Shown here: in pieces, positions 21,788 to 32,151 of the stretch
Layout: the number at the start of each line of letters is the position of its first letter
Numbering within the stretch: the stretch's first letter is position 1
Source: Atriophallophorus winterbourni
Lineage: Eukaryota > Platyhelminthes > Trematoda > Plagiorchiida > Microphallidae
Assembly (NCBI GenBank): GCA_013407085.1
Contig: JACCGJ010023905.1
Coordinates: 17,918-81,917 of the forward strand
DNA: 64,000 bases
Direction: 5' to 3'
Translations under genes and position numbers: made by a program
Notes under the pieces: generated by a model
Told to the model about the DNA's origin: nothing
Databases searched by the model: none
What the model saw: the letters and a program-made list of their open reading frames with translations, nothing else

Positions 21788-21925
21788 ACTATTATACAAC
21801 TATCCACTGCTTCAAGGCTCACTGAACCTAATCTCACTGTCTCCACCTGATGACGGCAAACTGCCAGAAACCGGCAGAGGAGTGTTATTTCGGGGGATGT
21901 GAGCAACACATCACTTTGCCAAACA
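21788..21925 (+). ncRNA. Hammerhead-ribozyme repeat, alpha type, decayed (HH1)
   Basis: The core is CTCCAC (21,841-46, stem I), CTGATGA (21,847-53), stem II CGGC-AAACT-GCCA, GAAA (21,867-70), CCGGCA, GAGGAG (21,877-82). The base that should be U16.1 is C and stem I has one mismatch, so cleavage is probably lost. The flanks (CACTGCTTCAAGGCTCACTG upstream, GGGGATGTGAGCAACACAT downstream) are those of the alpha subfamily. Confidence 0.75.
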
Positions 21926-22171
21926 CTATGTTTTTAATGTATATTCTTATTATTTTGTTTATGTTCTGTGGCAATGGTAAAAATATCACCAAACAGGAAT
22001 TAACGTAAGAGTTGAATGGCGCAGAAACAGTTTATGATTCATAGCAATTCATCAGCATTATTAAACCAGAAAGATACGCACATTACTGGATATCCATTTT
22101 GCTCGAGAAAAGAATCTATTATATCAGGAGGTGCATCAGTTATTACAGAGGAATAAATAGGCAAAAACAGG

Positions 22172-22400
22172 TTGCACGGATTATGGTTATTAAACCTGCG
22201 CTTTCTTGATGAAGTGGCATTATCGCTCGATGGAAAGAGGGTAGTCGACGTATGCTACCTTGATTTTCCGAAGGTATTTGACTCAATTGAACAAAGGGAC
22301 CTTCTGCACAAGCTAAGGATATGTGTCATCACAGGTGAAGAACTTCGATGTTTAGACAGTTTCCGAACGGGACGTGCTGTGCGGACGCATAAATTTGTGC
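22172..22400 (+). pseudogene. CR1-like reverse transcriptase fragment
   Basis: Short frame with 'NLRFLDEVALSLDGKRVVDV', then 'CYLDFPKVFDSIEQRDLLHK' and 'LDSFRTGRAVR': the RT blocks around the first catalytic Asp. Flanking RT regions are not recognisable. Probably family B, just upstream of copy B1. Confidence 0.65.
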
Positions 22401-22689
22401 ATTCAAACTTTTGGATTCATTTCCTCACTCGTTTGTATGAGCTAGACGGTTCATATAATTTATTGAACTCGTCTCAATTTCCTCGTTCGGAATATACTTG
22501 TTTAATCTTTAAGCAAGGTGAATCCTTAAAAATCCAATTTTTCATGTTTTACCCCAAATTTACCTACGCGTGCAATACCCCTGGCGATTAAGAAAATTGT
22601 TCCCGTTCAAATGCTGTTGAGAAGATTATATCACTTCGAGTCGACTGATAGTTTTTTCAACTCTGTCAGATCGAAACTCGCTGAACTAC

Positions 22690-24860
22690 ATTATTTTTAT
22701 TCAAACTCCTTGACTTTGTTCATTGTGGATCGGGACACTATGATCCAACGCACTCATTCCACCGTTAGCTATCGATCGATAAACAACTGCATCGTCAAGT
22801 GCACAGACTCATACATCACTGGATTGTAACCATGGCACGAAGGATGACCCTAATGCCCCAGACAAAGAAGGCAGCACGTAATGCGTGTCAAATGTGCTAC
22901 AAAGGTGTAAGTGCTAAATCTAACGTAGTTGAATGTTTTGGCTGTTTGGTTAAAGTACTTACCAACTGTGCTCAAGCCCTAACGCTTATTAACAACAATG
23001 ATTTCCCAAGTGATTTCTACGATTGTAGTACACGTCGAAGTAAACAGCCAAGCGGTACATTCATAAGGCAAAGCTAGAATCTCGAATAGAGGTTTTGGAA
23101 AATTTCATCGAAAACTCGAGGAATCACTTAAACTGTATTTAATAGATATAATTGCCAACACAATTTAACTCGAAATAGATGTTTCTCATGGCGACAACAG
23201 GGGTGAGAAAAATACACGAACAACTGCCCCCTTAACTGAGTATGGTGACAGATTATCCGGATGTAATGAAGATGGACCAAGTGAACCATGCTTACCCTGG
23301 TCCTCGTCTGATAAAATGGTGTACACTTTGGAAAGGACGCCCCACCGTCTAGTTGCCAGATCCCAGTAACCTCAAGAACGCAACACTACCGCTCACTCAA
23401 CTAAAAGAGATATCGCTCTCGGTGTAATCTGCAGAAAAATCCCGGAGTCGACAGATTCACTTTTTTCAGCAAGACATGCATGTCAGCGCAAGTAATGGAC
23501 TAGGCTCTGTAAACATATGGGCTTAAGAGCAATAGTATCTAATTCGGTGACGCGCCTGACTCAGCATAAAAGCTCCCCACACGTAGACCGGATGCACCTG
23601 TGAAGGTTGGCATTGCGAATTAAATCGGACATGGAAGAAGTCATCTTCAATGTGTATCTACTCAGTTCTTGTCCCGGTTTGAGCTGCCGAGTCCAAGCCG
23701 ACATAACTTGGTGGGAAAGAAAAGGTCAATCAACTTATCTAGACCAGTCTAATTCACGTAGTTTAATATACCTCGGTGTCCCCGAAAATGTTGATGCAGT
23801 ATTAGCTTCGGAATCAAAGCAACACGATTTGAAGCAATGGTTATACATTACGGATGCCATTGGATCTAGTGATTCAATTGTTGTAGACACTTTTAGAATA
23901 CCTAGATACTCCAACTACAAAGGCAATGAGCACAGTCCTCTAAAGATATCTTTTCTATCGACCGACATGTCTATCGCTATCAATACCAACTGGAAATCGT
24001 ACCATGCACAAATCCCACCGGACGTTTAACGCAGTGTAACTTAATGGATAATCCTGGCCTTAGTCATTGTGATATTATTATTCTTATTTGAATTCGAAGA
24101 TTCAAGAAAACTCGAGTTTTATAACACAATGCAACCACAACTACCAGTTTGTTATCCGGAATCTAACTAAGAAATGGTTAGCTATAAAGAGAGAGTCCAG
24201 GGGAACTAATAAGTATTTTGGCACGGAAGCAACTTGGAAATGATCATGTATGATACGGAATCACGTCACGAATCTTGTAATAGAAGATCACATGCAGTTC
24301 TAATGGAACTTGCTTAAGAGAATAGAAAATAATCCTAAGCTTCTCGAAAAGATAGTAAATGAGCGATCAAGAATCAAACCAGATGTATTCTCTTTACAAA
24401 CCCCCTAATGGATTGATTCATTCTGCCCAAGATAACGCCGATGCCTTAGTAAAGTTTTACTCACTTGTCTTCAATCCTATTTGTTGCATCCATATCAAGT
24501 GTAACTGAATCCGTCACATTTGGAATGAAAACATGGATTGGCGGGAACTGTAGAAACTAAATGATAGAGGTCCTCTGGCGCAGACAATATTTTCCCCGCC
24601 ATACTTCGCAGGCGTCGGAATGCTTTGACTGCTCATCTCACGCGCTTATTCAGTCTCACCATACATGAAGGAAACAATGGAAAGCAGGGATGATAACTCC
24701 CATTTGTAAAGGCGGTAGCCGTTCAGACACACCAAACTATAGATTGTAATGCTACTTCCGGTGATCTCTAAATTTATATATCGCATGGTGACTACGCGCA
24801 TTAGAGAACATTTTGAAAACCAAAATATTTTTACCGCAGCAATTAATTAATAATAGCTTA
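22690..24860 (+). pseudogene. LINE B family copy B1 (ORF1, RT pieces)
   Basis: The 5' UTR shares ATCGATCGATAAA with copy B2. ORF1 starts at the ATG at 22,831 with a PHD-like Cys pattern ('NACQMCYKGVSAKSNVVECF', 'CLVKVLTNC'); its second half is the frame 23,607-24,029 ('SRSLIYLGVPENVDAVLASE', 'SIVVDTFRIPRYSNYKG'). ORF2 survives as 'ENNPKLLEKIVNERSRIKPD' (about 24,325-24,380) and an early RT block at 24,590-24,860 with stops. The endonuclease is gone. Confidence 0.65.
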
Positions 24861-24904
24861 TTATAAAATTTATATGGATGAAACAGTCATTGATGATCCA
24901 TATT

Positions 24905-25220
24905 ACAAATACTGCAATTGATGGCAAACATCGAGAAACCGGTACTGGAGTGGAAGTTCGGGGGATGTGAGCAGCACATTACTTTGGTCATCCATAAGCG
25001 GCTTGAGCGGTTCACCAAGAATCACTATGTGCTTCTTTATTTGAACATCGTGGTCCGTTGTACAAACCATGTTTAACAGTGCCATGCAAGTCTAACATTG
25101 TTTGCCGCTTAACCACTGTTTCAAGGTTTACTGAACCTAAGCATACTGTCTCCACCTGATCAGGGCCAACAGCCAGAAGGCGGTTGTGGAGTGTAAGTGC
25201 CGGGAATGTGAACACCGAAA
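24905..25220 (+). ncRNA. Tandem pair of hammerhead repeats, alpha type, decayed (HH2, HH3)
   Basis: HH2 keeps GAAA (24,935-38) and CCGGTA but has lost the CTGATGA box. HH3 has CTCCAC, CTGATCA (25,156-62), GAAG and GTGGAG (25,186-91), so stem I still pairs over 6 bp while the core carries changes. The aligned GAAA boxes are 241 bp apart, the same period as the pair at 63 kb. The body between them carries the TGAACATCG...GTTG hairpin region typical of the family. The pogo-like transposon inserts right after it. Confidence 0.7.
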
Positions 25221-25222
25221 TA

Positions 25223-26113
25223 CAGTGGAACCCGGGTACAATGAATCTCTGGGGGGAGAGAAAAATGTTCATTAAAAGCGGAATTTGTTGTAAGTAAAAC
25301 GCATTTTCAGACATGTGATTTTGGCGCCGTTTTTCTGTACACGTGTAAACAATAAAGTAGTGAAGAATGTCTCACCTTTGTGCGTTTCTGCATGCGTGTA
25401 ATTCGTTTGATGAACAGATGATGCGACAGCACACAGATCACAACATTAATTCCAAGTTCATATTAATAATAGTAAATTTATTCTAAAACGAATGGCATGA
25501 ATGTTGTTTCAGTGAGTTGCTTCTTCTGCTGCAGGAAGGTGGACAGCGTTGATTTTGCTATGCCATATTTTTTAGCAATTTCAGATTTTGTCATTTGGCC
25601 ATTCTCCACTTCAGCTAAAATTTTCCTTTTTTCTCTAGGCTGAACTGCTCTCGTTTTTGCTGTCTGTCAGCCATCCTGTAACTGTAAGAAGGGAATGAAG
25701 TGTCTGCCTGAGTAATTACAATTTGTCATGAGTCTGTGATTACCAATCACAGAGAATTCACGTTATTTTTTGTGCGTGCGTGCGAGTCAGTTAGCATACT
25801 GTAGGCTAGGCTGCCTGTGTCTCGCCAAGCTGTGTCAGTTCTATTCTAAGCGCACTGCGGGCCACTCTTGACGGAGCGTTGTGTGTTAAAGACAAGACAA
25901 AGCGAGTTCGTTGTATGTATGAACTTCATTGAACAAACATAGCTGTCGGGAACGTGTACAGTGTTCGTAAAAGGCGAGATTCGTAACGAACAGATTCGTT
26001 GTACGAATGTTTTAAATAGGCTTACAAAGGTGGAAATTATTTGGGAAATCTTGGTGTGTTCGTTCAACCAAAGAATTCGTTGTAAACGAGTTCGTTGTAG
26101 GTGGGTTCCACCG
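25223..26113. mobile_element. Pogo/Tigger-like DNA transposon, internally deleted
   Basis: Terminal inverted repeats: left CAGTGGAACCCGGGTACAAT (25,223-), right (reverse complement) CGGTGGAACCCACCTACAAC, flanked by TA at 25,221-22 and 26,114-15, the target duplication of the mariner superfamily. On the minus strand at about 25,680-25,480 an ATG opens a CENP-B-like helix-turn-helix, 'KSEIAKKYGIAKSTLSTFLQ', reached after one frameshift. The DDE catalytic domain is absent and the element is only 891 bp, so it is a non-autonomous derivative. Confidence 0.8.
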
Positions 26114-26368
26114 TACATTAAATGACTCTGCCACAGTTCGAAAGAGGTCGCTTTTCCACTTCGCTTGACATATTGGAACGGAAAATCGGATCCAATCTCA
26201 AGGAGCTACGACGAATTTCGTTACTCACCTTCCCTGTAGCGAGATTATTCACTCACTTACTTCCAACAACCTTAAATCCGCTTCGGACCCGACTTCGCTT
26301 CATACGAGCCGACGCGCGCATACCCATTTACGACACAGATCGATCGATAAATCTTTCACTTAGGAGTC

Positions 26369-27537
26369 ATGGCCTTACGAGCGAAGCCCAGTGATGTCGG
26401 TCACGTGTGCAAAATTTGTCGAAAAGCGGTAAGTCACAATGCCCGACACGCTAGTTGTTTTATTTGTCATGATTAAGTTAATATGAAGTGAGACGTTACC
26501 CTGACTGCTGATGCTATTACAATAAAGATGAAATGCCATGAGTATGCTATATCTGACATGTATGCAGAATTGAACCTAGAAATGTACAAAGACGACTGCG
26601 AGCTCACAGACTGAAACTAATATGGGGATTTTGAACTTAGAGGACCGCATACAGAGAATTGAAGGTTTATTAAATGACTTATTAATTAGCAAACTGAAGC
26701 CTAGACTTGAGCGTGGAGATCGTGTTTCATCTCTGTTTCTAAGGAGGCAGGAAGGCAAAAAATGCGATGATAAGCATGCAGACATTCGACCTAGCAATTC
26801 AGAACAACTGAGCCGTTCCCACGATCAGCGTGCTTTGGAAAGGTCTGAAACAAATTCAACACAATCCGCGAAAAAAGCGAGCCGTTAAACAACCAACTGA
26901 TCCCAAAACAGGTAATGCTTTGGATGAAAGAAACAACATCACCAGTCTTAAGGCACACTCTTTGAGTGTCATTTGTACTGACGTTCCTGAGCCTGAATGT
27001 ATTCTCCTCAAAGAACGTCAAAGGCACGATGAAGAAAAATGGTAGGAACTGTGTGAACTTATGAAACTTGGAACTGTAGTGCCGTTAGCATTGACTCGTT
27101 TTACTAGACGGCGTGATTCAACTCATCAAGATAAACTCAGACTGTTGAAGGTTAACTTAGAAAATGAGCGTGACCTGAAAAACCTACTACTAAATTCTTA
27201 CATACTTGTGTCTAACAGCTCACTGAATATTCGTATTTATGCTGATATTCCATGGTCCGAAAGGAGGAACATTACATACGACAAAAGAAAGACATCTAAC
27301 CGCAATCTCATCATCCTCGGAGTTCCAGAACTGGCAGGCAATCCTGAGGCTAACGAGCGAGCTGAACATAACTACAGGCAATGGAGTATTCTGGCTGATA
27401 CCCTTTTCGTCGAAAAGGCCGTTGTCGTGGATACTTTCAGACTGCCTTCCTCAGCAAACTACAAAGCTAATGGACCACGTCCACTAAAAATAATTTTCCT
27501 AATGAGTACCATGGTTGATACTGTACGTTCCAACTGA
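26369..27537 (+). pseudogene. LINE B2 ORF1, PHD-like finger plus conserved domain
   Basis: The ATG at 26,369 opens 'VCKICRKAVSHNARHASCF', then an in-frame stop. Further frames give a coiled-coil-like part (26,622-26,888), 'SLSVICTDVPEPECILLKER' and, in 27,061-27,537, 'LRLLKVNLENERDLKNLLLN', 'NRNLIILGVPELAG' and 'VVVDTFRLPSSANYKANG'. The last region recurs in B1 and its order in B3, so it is a family-specific ORF1 domain, probably RNA-binding. Function is inferred from position only. Confidence 0.6.
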
Positions 27538-27897
27538 AAATGCTGGAAACACAAAATCCCAAAAGGTGTAATCCTTAGCGATTACATGAATACTGATATA
27601 AAAGCAGCCCACTCTACATTAAATACTGTTCGGATTGATAGAGCCCTATCAACTGAATCGAGAAATGAATCTTCAGCTGGGACACACAATCAGCGATCGA
27701 ACGCAAAGCCACCCTAAATGACTTCCGAGAGTAGACTGAAATCGGATAAAGAAACCTTTTTCGATTTGAGCCTCTGAACCTGAAACGACCGATATGCTAC
27801 TTAACTTGTCAAAAAATAGAAAAGTGCCGAATCTTCCAGAGTCGGCGTGACAATGACGGTTGTCTAAGATTATGCCATCACACGACACCATCCATCG

Positions 27898-28707
27898 TTG
27901 CTTTCCAAAACTGTTCTTGGATGCCTCTATACCAATGCCCAATGCTTAATTAACAAATTTGCCGCACTTGTCGCTCGGTTTGAGACTAAACGACCTCAGC
28001 TAATTGCCATTACCAAAACTTGGCTGAGCCCGGAAATCCACGATTGTGAGTTAGAGATTGCTGGCATGTCACTTCTCCTCCGAGACCGTGCGTCACGTGG
28101 AGGAGGTGTGGCACTATATTATGATCAGAAACTCAAGTTCAACGAACTGACGGATTCCGACTTGGTGCTTCAGGACACGCTATGGTGTTTGTTGACAACG
28201 ACTACAGGCGATGATTGCACAATCGGCGTAATTTATCGTCCACCAGCAGCCCCGGAAGTGTATAATACGAATCTACTCGACACGCTACGCTTAATTGCCT
28301 CGAGATATCATACCAGAATCTTGATCATGGGAGACTTTAATCTGCCTAACTTGCTGAAGACTAACAAAATTTCTCAGACCTCTACTTCTGCCATCTTCCA
28401 GCAGCTGTTTGACGAAATTCCCTTGTATAATCCAGTTGAAAGCAATACAAGATACAGAGGGAGAGATATGCCTTCAATGCTCGATCTGATCTTGACAACT
28501 GAAGAGGACTCCGTCGAAAACATTACATACGATTGTCTGCTAGGTTCGAGCGACCATTTGGTCTTCAATTTCGACTACCTATGTCGAGAAGAGCGAACAA
28601 ACGATACAACAAAAATCATCAGAAGCGTATGCCTATCTAAATTATCAAACGCCCTAAGTTTGATTACCGATTGGCAAAATGAAGGTATCGGAGTAAAAGA
28701 GCAATAG
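27898..28707 (+). pseudogene. LINE B2 ORF2, endonuclease domain
   Basis: Clean 269-codon stretch with an APE endonuclease fold: 'CLYTNAQCLINKFAALVARF', 'LIAITKTWLSP', 'RASRGGGVALYY', 'RILIMGDFNLPN', 'SSDHLVFNF'. In the first motif the expected metal-binding Glu (ETW) is Lys (KTW), which should abolish nicking. A stop follows at 28,705-28,707 before the RT linker. Confidence 0.8.
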
Positions 28708-28819
28708 TCTAGCATTTTGGCCAAGCTTAACCACCGATGTCACGTGGAAGACCTTTCGAAAACTAAGAAATCAGGTCATTAAACTTATTGCTGAAGACCA
28801 AATACAGTATCAAGCTGAC

Positions 28820-30590
28820 ATAATGCCTAAAATGAAACGGAATTCCAAGCTTCTTCACCAGATTGTAAACAAGCAGTGTTCAGTGACACCAGGAGTTGCG
28901 GCCTTACGGACGCCCTCTGGAATGACCACAAATGCAGCCAACACCGCGGATGGTCTGGTAAATTATTATGCTACAGTATTTTGTCCAAATGAACGCGTGT
29001 ATATACAACTGAATCCAGAAATAACGCATCCTCTACCATTGGACACAATAACCATTACCAAAAAGAGGTGCTGGGAACTCTACTATCGTTGAATCCCAGA
29101 AAATCCCCTGGTTATGATAAAATTACCCCGAATATACTCAAGCATTGTGCACAATTTCTATGCGGACCTCTGACTCAGTTTTTCTGTGAATCGCTGTCGC
29201 AAAGTGTGATACCGACTGAATGGAAATCTGGTATAATCTCCCCGATTTTCAAAGGCGGAACGCGTTCGGAGCCCGCAAATTACAGACCTGTTACCTTGTT
29301 GTCAGCCGTATCCAAGGTGTTCGAAAGGATCGTGGCAAACAAACTGAGCAAATACCTTGAGGAAAATAAGCTATTTTTAGAGCGCAACACGGTTTTTGAA
29401 GGGGATACTTCTGCCTTACTAACCTTATCCTTACGTTTGACGACTGCACTCGAGCAGTAGATCTTGAGGATACTATCCGCGTATGTTACCTCAATATGTC
29501 GAAAGCGTTTGACCGTATAAACCACAGTATTCTCTTGTAGAAGCTAAAACGTTGTGGTATGACTGGCAGACTATTTACCTGGTTAGAAAATTACCTGACT
29601 GATCGGCTTGTTCAAGTCTCTGTGGACGGTGCTCTATCGAAGTCGGTAGCCGTTACAAGTGGTGTGCCTCGGGGATCCGTCCTCGGACCAATCCTTTCGC
29701 GCTTTATGCTAATGACATACCGGCTCTCATCAAATGTAAGATCGTACTGTTCGCGGACGGTATAAAAGTGTGGTCGAAGATAAGTAAGTCGGAAGATGCA
29801 AAATTTTCCAGAATGATCTGGACAACCTCCATGTTTGGTCCCTAAAAATCGCTTATTTTTCAATTCACAAAAGTGTCACATGTTAAGCATTTTCAAATAT
29901 GTGGAGTTCCAGTATTTTCTTGGAACACACAGCCTCTCGTGGACCATGGAACAAAAGGACTTGGGTGTGTTAATAAGCAACACCCCAGGGATGTCGAGCC
30001 ACTGCAACTACGTCTATCGTAAAACATCACAGAAATTGTCACTCCTAAAGAGAATTTTCGGTAGATTCTCAAAACAGACAATTTTCTGCATTATAAATAC
30101 ATACATCAGACCCACGATGGAATATGCAGTTTAAGCATGGTCGCCATGGCTTAAAAAGATGTTGCGACTTTGCAACGAATATATCATCGAGCTACCAAAC
30201 TTGTCACCGGACTCAGCCGGAAACCATACAATGAATCAATCAAAATCAAAAAATCGATCATAACGCTAAATTCATTTGATTATCCACGTTGTCGTCTCCA
30301 AAGAAAATGGATTCTGGTTTACAATATTTTGAATACTGAAAATCACCCTCTACAATGCTTATTGAATCTACGGAGCTCGCATAATACAAGAGCTCACACA
30401 TTTACTCTAACTGTCCCTCACTCGAGACTCAACTACAGACGACATTTTTTGCCGTGCGAGTTTGTTTTACTTGAAACAATCTGCCAGATTATGTTGTATA
30501 CTCACCAAATCAGCAAACTTTCAAAGGAAACCTTGATGCCTTTTTGACCTTAAACCCGTGCATCGAAGAAAACTATACATCTTAACACCA
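28820..30590 (+). pseudogene. LINE B2 ORF2, reverse transcriptase and C-terminus
   Basis: Pieces in order: 'LLHQIVNKQCSVTPGVAALR', 'LLSLNPRKSPGYDKITPNIL' (29,068-), 'NYRPVTLLSAVSKVFERIVA', then a stop at 29,458-29,460. In another frame follow a 'VCYLNMSKAFDRINHS' block, 'VTSGVPRGSVLGPIL' (29,559-), then 'FADGIKVW', where the catalytic FADD has become FADG. The C-terminal part (29,835-30,547) includes 'KDLGVLI', 'FCIINTYIRPTMEYAV' and 'TLTVPHSRLNYRRHF'. Catalytic loss plus at least four frame breaks show a dead copy. Confidence 0.8.
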
Positions 30591-30790
30591 TGCATCTACA
30601 TTTGTTATCCCACCAATCGAAAACAATTTCTGCCCTTTGTATTTTTAATTGATTCTTGAACTGCTCCGTAAACAACCTAATCCCGTTTTTGCTTGTTATA
30701 TTATTCGTTGTTGCCATATTATTCTGTGTTTTTTTGCAAAGCTATATGCTTTTTAGACCACTAAAATTTAATTTAATTTAATTTAATTTC

Positions 30791-31589
30791 TTTTTAGCAG
30801 TTGAATGTTAACCACGCTTTTTACTTACTTGTAAATCCCTTATTTTCATCAATACCTATATTCCTCCCAACTGCTCATCTTCGTCTACTTATGACAATTT
30901 CGATTTCTTTGTAAGCGGAGCCTTAGTTTTCCGACTTTTATTTCAATGGATGTGGACTTTGATAGGGTAGATACTTCATGCCTGGAAACACATCTTTGGC
31001 ATATATAGTAAACTTTGCAACTAGATGTGAGGTTAAACTCGACTGTTTCTTCGTGACAGATGCAACGCTTTTTGCGATTCCACGTGCACCTATCGCGGGC
31101 ACTGACAAATGTGTTATCAAAGGGATGCCAACAATCTATGAGAAAGTTATGCGCAAGACACTGTCATTCTACAGAAAGTAATGTATAGAGCTGGCGATGC
31201 GATCAAAACAATATTGAGGTGCTGCAACTGATAATTAATTCAACAACCTTCTCTGTCTTTTCTGACAGTGATGTTTCGCTTGAACGCTACGTAATCACAG
31301 AATATCTAAATTTAAGATGAATTTATCGTCAAATAAACGAACAAGATTGCGCAGACAAAAATGAGCGAACTTACCCGGGTGTTAATGGGGTGTTGATTAA
31401 AGAACTGACCAAAGACATATATTCTGAAATTAAACGTCTTATTCAGTTGTATGCAAACTCCCTGCTATGTGAAAAAGACACTAGGCAATTATGAAAGTCC
31501 TTATAAAAACTATTCCGCCCGGACAGTGTGCGCATGTTGCCAATCAGATCGCTAGATTACCATAATCTGGATTTCGGTGGTGAAACACA
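30791..31589. other. No gene recognised
   Basis: Low-complexity AT-rich sequence between the 3' tail of LINE B2 and a CR1-like RT fragment. The part after about 31,300 may be eroded sequence between endonuclease and RT of the next element, but only its last 50 bases can be read as such. Confidence 0.4.
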
Positions 31590-32151
31590 TGTGCATAATA
31601 ATCAGTCAACTTTCACGTGTTTACAAATAGATGACGCTGATCTCAGTATATATGAAAATGATGTCCGCGAAGGATCTTTAGGTTGAAAGTAAACAAAGCC
31701 CATGGCCCAGACAACGTAAATCCAATGGTACTTAGTGTACGTGCGACGTGGATTGCCAAACAACTATCTTCCAGTTTCAACCGCTGCACCTCTGCTGGTA
31801 CCATTGTAAATGGTTGGCAAATTGTTATGATCACACCGATCCCCATGAAAACTACAGGAATGTTGAGCCCTATATCATGCTTTTTACAAGTTTTAAAATT
31901 CATGGAAAACTTAGTTCTCTATCGCCTGCAGAATATACTGTCATTGGAAGATGAGTATCACTCTTTGCTTATCAAACGCAACGCTCTACAGATGATGTCT
32001 AACTCGCAGAATTTTGAAAGAGTTTGACAATAAATCATCTGCCGTCAGTGTTTATTTTCTTGATTACACGAACGCGTTCCGCTATGTCGATCGTATGTAG
32101 CTCAAAGCACGACCATAACAGCTAAAATAATGAAACGGATATGTGGATACT
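31590..32151 (+). pseudogene. CR1-like RT, first part (host of LINE C)
   Basis: Frames encode 'TFTCLQIDDADLSIYENDV' (about 31,610), 'LKVNKAHGPDNVNPMVLSVR' (31,680-), 'IVNGWQIVMITPI', and 'VYFLDYTNAFRYVDR' (about 32,045-32,095, the first catalytic Asp block). The sequence is then interrupted by LINE C at 32,152 and resumes at 36,175. Confidence 0.75.

Larger units (their letters stand above)
26116..30790 (+). mobile_element. CR1-like LINE 'B', near full length but dead (copy B2)
   Basis: Order on the plus strand: 5' UTR (26,116-26,368), PHD-like ORF1 (26,369-27,537), endonuclease (27,898-28,707), RT (28,820-30,130), C-terminal domain (30,170-30,590), 3' UTR ending in CTTTTTAGACCACTAAAA plus an AATTT tandem at 30,767-30,790. 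The same 3' end (CTTTTTAGACCATTAAAA) terminates copy B4 at about 63,610-63,635 on the other strand. Many stops and frameshifts. Confidence 0.8.
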
